The position numbers and the translations under genes are program-made. A stretch of DNA of 64,000 nt, taken from positions 27,943,490-28,007,489 of the forward strand of contig JAZBQD010000014.1 of the NCBI GenBank assembly GCA_036583965.1, written 5' to 3'. This document shows positions 25,501 to 38,500 of the stretch, piece by piece (position 1 is the stretch's first letter; each line of letters opens with the position of its first letter). The notes under the pieces were generated by a model, which saw nothing but the letters and a program-made list of their open reading frames with translations, ran no database searches and was not told the DNA's origin. This DNA comes from Prunella strophiata (Eukaryota > Chordata > Aves > Passeriformes > Prunellidae).

Positions 25501-28500
25501 TGTTTGGGATGGACTTGCCCAGTAAGCAGGAGACCATGCTGTGAACAACTCCCAGGGCAGGAGGCAGAGGTGAGCCTGGGAAGGTGGAAATGAAGGGTTT
25601 CTTCTTGGGTAGAGGATTTATGCACTGTTTCAGATCAGTGCAATGTCTTTTTTATGCAATTATATCAGTATAAAATGAAACTGAGGGTGAAGGTGGGGGC
25701 AGGTATGTGCTAACAAAAGCCCAGATCTTTTGTCCACACCATCAAAGATCTGCCAGAGTGGCTCTTCTGTGAACCTGTCACAAGGCCAGGCTGTGCCAAC
25801 AAGAAGGGGCATGGGATGGGTATTGCACAGAAATTATGGGCACATTAAAGCCTCCTTTTATCCATGTTGAATACCTTTATTTTTCTGTGCAAATAGTGTT
25901 CATGCAAATTATGCAGCTACACTAAAGAGAGGCCCTTTAAGAATGTGTCTCTGAAAAAACACAGTCTCCTTTGCCAAGAAATAATGGGACTTCCTTAATT
26001 ATCAGCTGCTATCTTCTGGCTTTAGCAAACTTTTGTTGCTTTATGTGTGGTTGCTTCTTTTATGCTTTGACATTAATGAATTGGAATTGAAATTATGCAC
26101 TGAGGAAAACAAAGTGATCTGTACAAATAATAAAATGGTGTACTTGTGTGTGTCAAAAGGAAGGAGATCAAGAATTGTGCAAAAGGAGTTTGGAAACTCT
26201 ACTTTCACACAAACATCTTAATAGATATTAATAACTGGATCCAAATCACAGAAGTTGTTTAAGGGTTGGTGTTTTGAGAAATCTGTCTGATCAGATCTCA
26301 GAAGGTCTGGCTGGTGTTGGAGGCTCTCTGTGTAAGGTGGCAAGTTCTGCTGTATCAGAGGACCTCATCTGCTGCCATTTTTAACAGTGAATCTTGTGGG
26401 GAGGGAGGAGAGAAAGGAGTTATTAGGCAACAGGCACGTAGGTCAACAGAGTGTTGCTGGTCAAGAGAGACCAGGTATTGTAGAGATCCCCTCCCCATTT
26501 CAGAGACAGAAGGAAACTAGCTGGATAGGAGAAAGTCAGAGACATAAATGATGCTGGGTTAAAAGGAGCAGCTAAATCTAGAATTCCTGAATTTCTTAGA
26601 AAACTCTGTCTGAGCCCAAGCAATATTCTAGAGAGATAAGGCAGAGAAATAGGAGCCCAGGTCCCAAAGAAACCAACCTGAGTCATCAAGATTGACAGGC
26701 AGCTGCAGGGGACAAATATGTCTGCACCTCCTTCCATTACACAGTGAGGCTTTAATGTGCTGTGGTTCTATTAATTTGGCCAGATACATCTACTCTTCTG
26801 ATAGCCAGAGGGAAGAGTGATTTGGGGTTGGAGCCTCTGCAAAGTTTACAAGGTTATTTGCACCCCTCCCAGGAAAGCCAGTGCTGGTCCTGAGGCAGCT
26901 GGGCCAGAGAATCTCATTGCCAGGAAGGATCTGCAGGCAGAAAAAGCCCCAGCCTCCTGTGCTCTGGAAATTTGCCGGAGGTGACGTCTGCAATTCGTGT
27001 TTGACTTGAGCCTGAGCCCAAGGCCCACATCTCATCGTGGAGGCAGCACTCACTGCCCTGCATCTGAGACCAGTGGCTCCCACTGCCTTCTGCCTCTCTG
27101 CTGAACTGGTGTTCCTTTGTTAGGGCCTCTCTGGGTGAGGGACTGCCAAGGGTCCACTGTGTGGCGAATGTGTGTGTACAGCCTTCCCTGTGGAGCAAGT
27201 GGAGGAGAAGCTTTCATGCAGCCAGTTTGTGGTCAGCTACCAGAAGCCCAGGAGTCTCTCACTGCCTGTCTGAAACAAGCAGGAGGCTGAGCTTGTGTAG
27301 GTGAACAGGCTTTTCTCAAACCCTGCAAACCCCAGAGGCTTAGCCTGCCCAAGACAGGAAGGACTATAGGAACCAGGAATTAACTGTGGGGCTGGTCAGT
27401 TAATTAGGACCAAATGGACAAGGCAGACAGCACAAAAGACTGCAGTATGCTCATAACTCAAAGTCCCATGGTTCAGCACATCATCTGTTACAAATCCAGG
27501 AGAGAGAGTGTGGCTATAGCTGTTTACACTGGTAATATGCCAACCCTCCCCAAATTACCACTGCCCTGACTTTGATACTTCTTGGGGCAGTGCCCAGCTG
27601 TATGTGCTGGGTGCAGTGTGGAATCACAGAAATGCCTTTTTTGAGAATTGTCTAAGAGCTCAGTAAGTTGGAGTTTTGGCCAGGTAAGTTTCCACTGCAT
27701 TATGTCAATGGCAGCTCACAGAGACCAGCTCTATCTGGTTCATTTTTAGTCAGGAGTCCATTGATGTGCTGGTGCTCCCTTGACACAACAGTTTCCTGTA
27801 AAGCTGCAAGTTGTCATTTAGTTTGGCATTTCTGCTTTTGTTTTGCTGAGTACTCTGTTAGATTAATTATGCAACTGTTAGGTTTTTTTCCAAAGTGCAT
27901 AGAGGGTGAGAGCTGGCTCTCTTTGCCCAGCAGGTGTTTCTGGGGAGGCAGCTGATGTGCCCTGGGCTTCCCTGCTTGGGCCAAGATCCTGAAGAGATAC
28001 TGTGAGCAATTTCAGTGCTTCTGACAGTGCACTGACAACTCCTGATGCTCCTTGCATGTCCCAGATGACCTGGCCCTACTGCCACACTGCTCCCTTTGGG
28101 TCCTTTTCTGTTCTTTGAATCCTTTACAGCAGCCACTGCTGCTGTCTGCACTTGGTGTGAGTGGCCTCAGCAGCATAGCACAGTCTCTTAGAGGCACTCA
28201 CACCCATTTGGTGCCTTCCTGCTCCAGAGCAGAGTCTTCTCTGTGGCAATTTGCAGTGCCCAGGTGGTGAAGCAGTGAGTGTTCTTGTCATAGGATCCAG
28301 AGGTGGTCAGTGGGGGATCCACTCCTCTGCCCAGGAGGGCAGTGATGAGCTCACTCGCACTGATAGCTGCTGACCAGGCCAGCAAAGGGAAGGTCGTGCC
28401 CTGAGTGCATTGTTTACTGCAATGCAGGACAGAGACACTTAGCTAGTCTGGGTAATACAAACAATTGGGAAAAGCCTGCTTCTCTGCCAGCAGACATAGT

Positions 28501-28703
28501 GTGGTGTCTGAGCTGGCTCTCTGCAACCTCTGCGTGCAAACTGGGATGATTTGGAGGATTAGGGTATGTTCAAGGGTTAGACCATGGCCCCATCTTGCAG
28601 GCACAGCAAAAGGTGTACTCTTAACAATGACCATTTGCTGCAGCACTTGTCTTTGCTCCAAAACTCTTTTTTCCAGAAGAAACATTTTTTCTTTTTCCTT
28701 TTA

Positions 28704-28705
<2 letters not shown>

Positions 28706-28741
<36 letters not shown>
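28706..28741. repeat. Uninterrupted T36 homopolymer
   Basis: A run of 36 T, preceded by a T/C-rich stretch. It could be the poly(A) tail of a reverse-strand retrocopy, but I recognise no gene body to its right, so it is left as a simple repeat. Confidence 0.9.
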
Positions 28742-28744
<3 letters not shown>

Positions 28745-29004
28745 GAGAGGGAAAGGAACCTCTGTTTTTCCCAAGCGCCATTCTTGGAAATGACCTTCTG
28801 AAATTTTCTTGAAAGATATCAGCTTGGAGCAGATATTTCCTGCTTCCAGGAAAGCTTTTCTAGAGATCTGCCTCCTGTAAATGTTTATACAAACAATTAA
28901 AGACTGCCAGAGTTATAAGTGGCAAAGATAGAGGAGCTTAGGATGGAAAACATTGAAACCTTTATAATAGCATTGCCAACTGCACTTAATAAACAGATGC
29001 ATTT

Positions 29005-29250
29005 GATATGGGTTTTGTATAATAAATGCTGCCTTTGATATTAAACTTTTATGTCCCTTTTTTTTTTTTGCTGGGCAGCAAACAAAAATGTAGCAGGGCC
29101 TTCCACAATGTTGAGTACAGATGGCAGGGTTGCAATATGGGTTTTATAATAATCTGCCTTTGAAGCTTAGAACTTTTAGGGCTAGTATCCTGTGCACTTT
29201 TTTTTTTGTTTTGTTGGGCATGCAGAACAATGTTGTATGCAAGGCCTTAC
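29005..29250 (+). repeat. Diverged tandem duplication, two copies of about 110-120 bp
   Basis: The block at about 29005-29110 and the block at about 29135-29250 share the same order of landmarks: ATATGGGTTTT, a run of TAATAA, TCTGCCTTTGA or TGCCTTTGA, an AACTTTTA element, a T tract, a TGGGCA motif and GCA(A)GGGCCTT or GCAAGGCCTT. Several indels and substitutions separate them, so the duplication is older than the one at 29377. Confidence 0.55.
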
Positions 29251-29376
29251 AATTAAGATTTATTTTGAGAAAAACAGGTGTTTGATCAGGGTTGCAATGA
29301 CTATATTGGTGTCCTTCACATGACACTTCACATAAGCAAGTTGACTGTGTTTGACAGCTGTTGGAAACGATCCTTG

Positions 29377-29660
29377 ACCTTTGCCTTCACTGGTTTTGCC
29401 TTATTCACGTTTGGAAGTACACACCATCCTCTGGTGTGTTTAAATAGCAGCAGGATGGAAGTAATGACTGTGCTTTCAAGGGCAGAATGCTCCTGAGTTC
29501 CATGGGAACTGGATGCTAAACTATACCAAAACAGTCATAGAGCACACATGACTCAGACCCGAGCTGCACATCTGAAATGCTGCTGTAATGAAAAGCATCA
29601 CTTAATTTATTTTTTGATTTATAGCACAGGCAAACCTATTATATATATATTTTTTTTTTT
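29377..29660 (+). repeat. Recent direct duplication, copy 1
   Basis: This stretch of about 284 bp, from ACCTTTGCCTTCACTGG to the AT/T-rich tract after CAAACCTATTATATATAT, recurs 529 bp downstream at 29906. Only a few differences are visible: a 2-nt indel (CCAAAACAG against CCAACAG), one C/T change near GAAATGCTGC, and length changes in the T-rich end. This is near-identity, so the event is recent. Confidence 0.9.
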
Positions 29661-29905
29661 TTTTCCATGAGTAGTCAACATTAGTAAGCTAAGTATAGAT
29701 GGAAAATACTGCAGAGCAGTGTTTCTGGTGCTGAGCAAACATATTAATATATAATCACTTATATAAATGAAAAATACAACTTTTTTGATGTTGCCAAGTT
29801 GACTCCAACCTCAGATAATGGACTAAAAGGTGCAAGCTCAGCACATTGCTTGGAGCTGTAATGTCTTTAGCAAATGAGGGAAGTTGAATACCCTTTGCCT
29901 ACATA

Positions 29906-30185
29906 ACCTTTGCCTTCACTGGTTTTGCCTTATTCACGTTTGGAAGTACACACCATCCTCTGGTGTGTTTAAATAGCAGCAGGATGGAAGTAATGACTGT
30001 GCTTTCAAGGGCAGAATGCTCCTGAGTTCCATGGGAACTGGATGCTAAACTATACCAACAGTCATAGAGCACACATGACTCAGACCCGAGCTGCACATCT
30101 GAAATGTTGCTGTAATGAAAAGCATCACTTAATTTATTTTTTTATTTATAGCACAGGCAAACCTATTATATATATAATATTTTTT
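29906..30185 (+). repeat. Recent direct duplication, copy 2
   Basis: Second copy of the 29377-29660 block at an offset of 529 bp. It stops at the T-rich tract, so the arrangement is about 1.5 copies of a 529-bp unit. No ORF of note is contained. Confidence 0.9.
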
Positions 30186-30519
30186 TTTTAATATGTTTTG
30201 CTTTCCATATTTTGTGTGGTTAATACTCATATCTGTGTGTGCATATATATGTGACACCACAGAATGTGTGCAGACAATACCATGCATATTAATATGTATT
30301 TATGTGCTGGACATTACGTGTACATATACTCTGTATTATTTACTAACAACCACTTTATTTCAGGCATCAGAAAAATGTGGGATTTCACTGTGTCTGAGAG
30401 CACTGATTACATTCACAATGGTGAACAGATTAACCATTTAGTTGCAGGTATCAAGGTTGTCACTCAAACTGGCAGCACCTCAGAATAGCTAAAGCTTATC
30501 AAAAATTGTCTGGATTGGA

Positions 30520-30880
30520 AATGACAGCCATACATGCATGAATGCGTCTGTATGGCTGGAAGATTGTTGAAGTGTGAAGTGAAGAAGTTCACTTCGGTTT
30601 ATTTTTTATCATAATTACTGTATTTCATGGCGAAACATTGACTTGCCACATGATAAATACAAGGGGAAACAGAAAGAAACTTCATTCTCTTATCATCTTA
30701 TTTCCCAAAGGTCACCACATTTGAACAAAGCGTATTTATTTCATTCCTTATGCATTTATGTAGCCATTTACTGTACTCTGTATAAGTGAAGCAGAATAAT
30801 TTTTTGCGAGACTAATTAAAAGTTGCATGGTAGAAAATGTTTTTGTGATCACACCACCGTAACGAAATTGAGCTGTCTTT
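30520..30880. other. Candidate conserved non-coding element
   Basis: This AT-rich, non-repetitive stretch holds TAATTACTGT, ATGATAAATA, TTAATTA-like and GTGAAGTGAAGAAGTTCACTTC words, the last with an inverted half (GAAGT...ACTTC). It has no ORF and no transposon similarity. The call rests on texture only and needs alignment to other birds. Confidence 0.25.
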
Positions 30881-32129
30881 ACTGACATGTGCTCCATTTA
30901 CTGGGTTTTTTAAAACATATTTCCCACACTTCCAGCAGATCATTATTTTTTAAAAGCAGAAACATAGTAAAGCTTTTCCTCATAAGTAAATTAATATCCT
31001 TAATAAACATATTTAGAAAAATGAAGTGGCAGTTTATCTCATCTTCTTTTATATATTGTGTGGCTTTATTCTGCTTCCCAGCTCTATAGCATCTTACAAA
31101 ACTGTCAAATCAAGAACAACTAAATGACCTCTAAGTCAAGAGGATTGATGTGTAAAGTTTGTCTCCAGCCTGGTGGTGTTACAGTCTCTTTCAATCCCAG
31201 CATGAAGTACCAAGCAGGCAATTTCACCATGTTCTACGTTTTGGATCCCATGTGGAATAAGCCTTTAGTAAGTGGAAAAGGCCAGTAATTTAGTTATATG
31301 ATTTCATCATATGCTGTCAACAAGTTGAAGATTGCACTTAGCAAGTCTGGAGGTTTTACCATGACAAGAGGACAAACCGAAAATTTTATTTAAAAAAAAA
31401 ATACATATATAGTTTTTAAATCCCCCAAGCTGGCTCAAACCATGGTTAATTCCTCCCAAACACTGCCAGGGGCTCTCTCATTCACCAAAGAGGTAGGGAG
31501 GGGATGGGACCTAGATCTGTGGCTGATGCTTTTGAGGAGAAAATAGTCTACTGAAGAAAGGAGATGATCCAATTTTAACTGGCACATCACTCTAAAGTAC
31601 CCATTTGGCTTCCTCACAGATTTTGGGAAGTTTTCTTCTTCAGGTGTTATGTGCCAGATTAAATTGGAAGCATTAATACTCTCTGTGTACACTCAAATAC
31701 AATTGCTGTATCTGAATGAGGCAGTGGACAAAGTGTTGAGTGTAGCAGAGTTCATGTCATGCTCGAAAAGACTAAAACACGTGACACCTTCGATGCACTT
31801 TATCACTCTAGGCCTGGGGTCAGGGATCAGTCTTACCCCTGCTACTGGTCCAGCAAGCAGCCTTTAGCAAGTTGTGAAGCTCCTGTTTGCAGAGCAGGGG
31901 TGTTTTGTGTTTTTCTGGCCCTTGAGGTTATGATGGCACCCAGAAGACTTGTGCACGATGGAGTCTCTGTGCTGCAGGGCAACTGACGGTCATAGAAGGG
32001 TGCCCTGCGGAGATATCGAAAAATCCCGGGTAGGGGAAAGGAAGCATCATTTAAAGGCTGGAGAATGGAGGTAAGACAGATAACCCTTACTGCTCTACCT
32101 GCCATTAAGTAAATGGAAAAGCCATTGCC

Positions 32130-32520
32130 ATGTTATATTAGTTTTTGTTGCAAATTGTGACTGCCCGAAGCAGAAACCCATACATGCATTATTTTCCCTT
32201 CGTGGTGGCTGACCACATGAGCGAAGACGAAATGCCTCCCTTTCCAACTGTGTGCAAATGGCTCTGAGATATGGATAGATATGGGATTGTCAACTCCAAT
32301 TAGCTGGAGAAATGACCTACTGTACTTCTCTTCTATAGGTATGACAAAAGCCGTTCCGCCCATGAATTAGACATCGGTGAGAAGCTGAATTTAAGCCCAC
32401 TATTGTATGGGAATGTCCACTCCGCTTTGCCACACTAAAGACATTCAGGCAGGCAGAACACCCTCCGCTGACTCATTAGGGCATACATTAGAGGCGAGCT
32501 CGCTGCGCTCGCCATGAACC
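32130..32520. other. Candidate conserved non-coding element with a GC-rich hairpin
   Basis: The stretch is low in repeats and has several isolated CpGs in a CpG-poor region. It ends with an inverted repeat, GGCGAGC at 32493-32499 and GCTCGCC at 32507-32513, around a 7-nt loop. No ORF is convincing. Enhancer function is a guess that cross-species conservation could support. Confidence 0.25.
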
Positions 32521-35500
32521 CACAGTGCTCTCTTGAATGGTAGCCCTTGGTGGACGCTTGCAGGGCAGGCCGGTTCCCACAGCACCCCGCTGATCCCCTG
32601 TGAACAGATTCGCAGCTCCCCGCTGGCTGCAGAAATGGATTGCTTGCCCCATCCTCACCCGCCACTGACAGCCCTCATAATAATAACCTGCCCGGGAGGC
32701 GAGGCACGGGGACGGGTTTGTGACAACTCATTAGCCTGAGACACGGTCGGTTCCTGCCAGGGACCGTCACCACCGCTGCAGAGGGAGCAGGACCGTGCTG
32801 GGCAGCACCGGTCGGGCCCTTTCGAGGCCATCCTTTCCCCAAAAACATTACTTTCATCCTCAGAAAGGAGTGCCCGCAGGAGGTGACACCTTGGAAGATC
32901 CCCGAGCAGGGAGAAACCAGAAAAATTGGAATGCCAGAAGTGCTGAGGAGAAAAATGAGGCCAGCAGGGGGTCGTATGATACCACAGTGAAACTACAGCT
33001 GCTCAGAGGGATGGGAGGCAGCCCTGGGCTCAGGGCATGCACACATCAGCTGATTTCGAGGCAGCAGTTCAGCTCTGAGGTCCTGGGTCTGATTTCTCAA
33101 GTGCTGTCTCTCTTCCTCTGTTGGCTTCCTCATGGCATCTTGATCAAGGCATCAGCCTGGGAAAAGGAATCAAGAAAAGAACTGGGAATACTATTAATTG
33201 TTGCTTTTCACTGTTCTCTGCAGTTTGTCTTTTAAAATCCAGGTGCACTGAATTGTCTGTGACTTTTGTTCCTGTCAGGAACTACACGTGAGATCCCGTC
33301 CACTCCCCCATGTCACTGGAGTGGTAGACAGGGAACCTCTGAGTCTGGCAGAAATGCTCTGGATGTAACTTGTCTGGGTGTGAAAATCAGCAACTGGAAG
33401 TTCCTCAGCCTGGTTTGGCAGGAGGGGTGTGGAGGGCTGTCCATGCTGAGCTGTTCTTTTCTGGCAGTCATGGAATGCTGTTACATTACCTCCAGCTGGG
33501 AGAGTGATGCTTGCAAAGAAGAGATCTTCAATCAAAGCCCCCCAACAAGAGCAGTGTTGAGTGGATTGGTCACTACAGGCAACAAATGCCCTTGCTTCTA
33601 ATGAGACAGGAGCAAGACTTGGGGACTCTTATTTCACCTTTGCTGCACATATCTTGTGTGAGATCTGAGAGTTTTCTATGCAAACTGAGCCCTGAACTGT
33701 ATGTCCTCTAAGTGTTTTCAGATCTAATCTGAAAATCTTTTTGACTCAAAAAGAGCAAAACCATTTGTTTGTAAGGTCTTTGACTGGCTGCATCCTGGTA
33801 GACAATGAAAACTTAATGAGGTGTTTTGCAAATTTTAATGCAGAAACATGAAATGGTTTCATTAAGAGAAGCAATTTTCAGCACTACTGCAGGGAAGTGC
33901 CACCTGTCAAGACTGGAAACAGTCCTTCTAAGGCAAATACCTGCAAGACTTATGTGACAGCAAAGAAAAAAGAAACAACTCAGACCATACATAAGTAAAT
34001 AAATAAAAATAATCATCACAGTGTGCTGTTCCCATAGCTCAGCTGCTTTAGAAATAAGAAAGAAGACTTTCTGAACCACAGCTCTCTAAGTACTCAAGTG
34101 TTGTGGTTAGGAAAAGCTCACTGCTATTGCTAAAGTATTGAGAAGTATGTAAAATCACAAAGAAACAACTTCTGTTTCAGAAGGGAGGAAATGGCCATGG
34201 TCTAAAACTGTGTTATTATATTATTTCTATCTTCTAAGCAGCTTGTCTTGCAGGCAGGACTTCAGCTATGGAGACACAGAAAATTTCCAGGCACACTGGC
34301 GATGTTCCAGACCCACTAACAGCCCCCCTTAGTCATGAGAAGCAGCATCACATAGTAAATCATGCTGAGGACCAACAAAAGGTTTCTAACAGCTTTGTTA
34401 ATGAGCTGGAGGTAAGAGCATGTCATTGACTTTAACAGAATATGTTAAATTTGGATCTGATGCAGGCAGAAAAATTGCTCCAAGACAAACGTGAAGATTA
34501 AAATTATCTGGGCAGAATTGACAGTAAATCAGTCAGTTTCAGGAACTGAAGCTGTTGAAAAGAAGGTCAAATATGGTTTGACCTCTAGGTTTCAGATGCA
34601 GTCTAAACTGTGTGGTCTGTCTAGAGATCCAGAGGGACTTACCTCTTGTGAAAATAGGGGCCCAGCAGATGTATGTGACAGTGACATCATCTGCTGGCAA
34701 GTGACAGCTGCTACTGTCCCAGTGGCCTCAAACAGAGCTATTGATGGGAAAAGGTGCAAAGAGAGAGAAAGAAACTAAATTAATCCAAATTAAAAGCCTG
34801 TCTGACATGGTCTAAGGCTACAGTAAGATACTGCTAAGAAGGCACATGTTTCTTCCCAAGCTGTCTTGAGAATTTTGTGAGAAAATCCCTAAATGCCTGA
34901 ATTTCATGGGAGACTGAACAGCAGAGGAATGAAATGGGTATGGATGTAGATGTGTGCTTTGTCAAAGACAAGGACAATCAGAGTCTGCTGTTGGGATGAA
35001 CCACAGAAGTGTCTTGTCCTTCCCACAAGTTCTGTTGCTGAGAGAGAAACTCTGACTTTATGAAGAAGGAGTTATGAGCAGTGATGTAGATAGGAGTGCA
35101 GCTGGGGTTTTGTACACAGCAAAACAACCCTGGGAGGGAGGACAGCCACATGTGGCTCTTCCTCTGGGAGATCCACCAGTGGCACCAGTACCCAGTTTTT
35201 GGACCAGGTTCATATTCCTGAATTGCTTTAAGCATGCAATACAAAGCAGGGAACAAGGTTTATTATCTATTTTTAAGGAACCCCAGCCTAACAAAAATAT
35301 TAAAGAAGCTTTCCTCAACTACAAAAAATTTGCTTATTAAAAAAAAAAAATAATGACTGTGAAAATGCACATTCTGTTTATTTTCTTCCAAGTTCATTTT
35401 CAGCACTGAATTTGAATTGCACTCAGCAAGACTAAGGAAAAAGGAAGATAAATCTGGACTGGGCCAAAATAGACATAGTCCAAAGGAGCAAAGGTTTCAG

Positions 35501-38500
35501 TGTTGCATCTCAGAGCCACTAACAGCTGTGTTGGTCACAGTCCCCCAGTGACACATGTCTTCAAAATCTCAAATAAATATCTGCACCAATATTCTCCTAA
35601 GTGTGGTCCAGACAAGGTTTGCAAGTGAGGTGAAGTCTGATGTGTGAAGATAAAAGTGACTGGTGAAACTCAGGAGTCTGGAAGGAGGTGAGTGAGGAGG
35701 AATTCAGAGAGGAGTGGAGGAACCTTCAGAGGAGACTGATGCTTAAGGGCCACCACCTCTGCAAATAGAGCAAACAGCTGCTCATCTGATATCCCTTGGG
35801 GCAAAGGAAGGACTGATGTTACTTTTCCTAGTGCATGAAGAGCTCCAGTTTCTCTGTGTGGGTTCATTTGAAAATATTTAAGACAAGGAAAAAATTGTTT
35901 CAGAAGATGAGTTTTTCCACTTTATGATATGGAGGATATATATGTATTTGAAGTATTTCATAATATTTGGAACACCTTCACAGCAAGCCATTTTGATATG
36001 TTCCACTGAAACTACTTTTCAATGAGAAAATAAATACATAAAGAAGAATAGAGGATGTTTTTCAAAGTCTCCAGAAGATGTTTTTGGCTTTAGTACACTT
36101 CTTTCCAAGCCCATCAAATACACTTTCCAAAAGTCAAAGCACATCTTTTACTGCAGCAGGCTAAATGAGTCCAGAAAAGCAGTCAGTCCTGAGTTCTCAG
36201 TGCCATTTCTGACCCCTCTTATAATATTTTAGATACCTCAGATATTTCTTCATCAAGCTCTCTGAAGGCAAGGACTGTTAAATCACATCTGTAAACTGAA
36301 GCATGGAGAATTCTTTACATGTGTAAAATTCCTTTTCATTATATAGAGAGAAACAGTTTACAGACTGCTCTAAGTACAAGGCAAATAATTCACCAGAACA
36401 ACACGAGCCTCTTAGCCTTGATGATCTTATTAGGCTACAAATGTCTGAATGGCTTGCCTGGTTTACTTGAAAGTGACTAAATTAAATGCTGTCTTTTGTT
36501 CATTAGCTGGGAGATTTTTTTCCTAAGCACTTTACTCCAATTCTGAAACATCTGCACATAAATGAGAAAAAGAAAAGAGGGCAAAATAGCACATAAAGGG
36601 GATTTAATTCTCTCTTAAACAGAAATGCAAATTAAGGAATTCTAGCTAGCCTGGGAGATCCCTGCTCAGGGATGCTGGATACTGGATGGGAACAATATGA
36701 ACATACATTTCTCAGAGAATTCATGTTACCCAGAGCTCCAAAACTGGGGTTCATCCATGGTCATATTCACAAGACATGATAAATTATTGTTTAATAGTCA
36801 CATTGGGAAATGTTGAGAGATTAGACCAGAATCTGTATTTCAGTGTTCTAGACTGAATTTGCACACATGAAGACGTTCATCTGGAAAATTACTGTGCTCC
36901 CTAGAGCTTGAATTCCCCTCATGGAGCTGTACTTCAGATCTATGAGACATGCTGAGCTGCATACATCCATCAGTGCATGGGTTTCAGTGCCATCTGACAT
37001 ATTTTCAAACATATCAAGCTCCATGTATTCTTTGTGCACTCCTGCTGAGACTGCAAATCCCCAGATAAATGCTTGCACCACCACGCTGAGGGGAAGGTTT
37101 TCATATTTTATCTCCTTCAGTGCTCCCTGTGTCAGCACTGTACCCTGGTTGGAGGCAGTGGTTGCCTGGTCCGTGATCTCTGCATTTCAGCAATAGAAGC
37201 TCTGGATCCAGGGAACAGCCTGCTGTGCTGCAGCTACAGAGGTGAACCTTACAAGGTTCTTTTCCCGGACACTTTCTTTGTTTTCCACCTGGCAGTTTTG
37301 CTCGGGTGGCTTTTGCCAGCTCCCCATAAGGGCCGTGGATGTCCCCGCTGTCCCTCTCCACAGGGAGGCTGGATCATGGTGCGCCTTCCCGGGCTGCTCC
37401 GTGGCGCTGTGTGCAGTGCGGTCAGTGCAGGTGTGCAGCGCCATCCCACGGGATGTGTTTCCTGCCGGGGCTGTCGCAGAGTCCCCTCCCCGCCGCTGCT
37501 GAGTGCCACTGCTTTCCCAGGCACACCGTCCCAGCTGCTGTGCTGACAGCCATCGCAGGACCCCAGGCACACCATGTCCTTGCATGCTCAGAGACAGATG
37601 TTGAAAGGTTTTTAGAGTTGCTAGCCATTTTTGTCTGAAGCATCTGCTCTACTGCATGCTTTCTTGCTGGCTCTCATTCCCTCAAACAAGGAAGAAGGCA
37701 AGGTTTTGGGAGCCAAGTCTAATCCTGTTTACATGATGCTTTTAACTCCTGTATTACTAGTTCAAAGCATGTGTCCAAATTTAGAAGCAAGACTAATACA
37801 ACCTCAGGCTTAGCACTCATCAGATCTCACTAATTAAGCATGTTCAGGCCTGGTCAGTACCAGATGGAAAGTTGTCAAAAAATGATATGTCTTAGCTAGG
37901 AGTGGTGTCAGAGGCTGCAGGTGATGCACTTCTCTCAGTAATCAGCTACTGGCCCAGCCACACTTAGCTTGGCAGTCGGGAACATCCGGAACAAAGTTTG
38001 ATTTCATTACAGACATAGCATTTCACACCCATTTTTCCATTAGGAGAGAGAAAACCAGCCTGATTTTGAAGACCAGCACAGAACTACTTGGCATTTAAAT
38101 CCTGAAATTCCTATTCAGAGAACAGAGAAGCACTTTGATGCTGCAGAACATGCATGCTGGCTGTCAGGCATGGCACTATTTCCTAGTACTACCCCCTGAG
38201 TGTATGTCATGAAAATGAGAGTGGTTTGGTCTGGAGTCCTGCAGGTGCTCATTTATCATCAGTGAAATACTGACTTTTTTTTTGCTGGAGATAGGATGTT
38301 GATTGAGTATCAAGCTCCAAAGAGGAGAACAAATATCTTCTTTCCTGCATTCTTTGTCTTGCTTATCCATCTGATTCCTATGCTCATCTGGCCATGAGCT
38401 GCTGTTACACACTTTTCACATAGGAGTGAAACTCACCCTCAGTTTAAATGTCTAGCATGGGACTCCTGAATGACCTTTGCAAGACTTCAGTATCAACCAG

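Larger units (their letters stand above)
21600..29000. other. Non-coding interval, AT-rich, with one CR1 tail
   Basis: Apart from the GC-rich right edge of the SNRPF island (to about 21720) and the CR1 piece at 22291-22510, I see no exon, RNA gene or other recognisable element. The short ORFs have no family character. Homopolymer runs are present, the longest at 28706-28741. Confidence 0.5.

Noticed and set aside
28577..28793. Lysine-rich or phenylalanine-rich ORFs around the T36 tract
   Set aside because: They are translations of a homopolymer. A retrocopy was considered but no gene body is recognisable next to the tract.
37073..37646. Cluster of overlapping ORFs of 86-157 residues on both strands
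   Set aside because: The local GC rise removes stop codons in several frames at once. There is no conserved motif, no consistent splice pattern and no CpG-island promoter.
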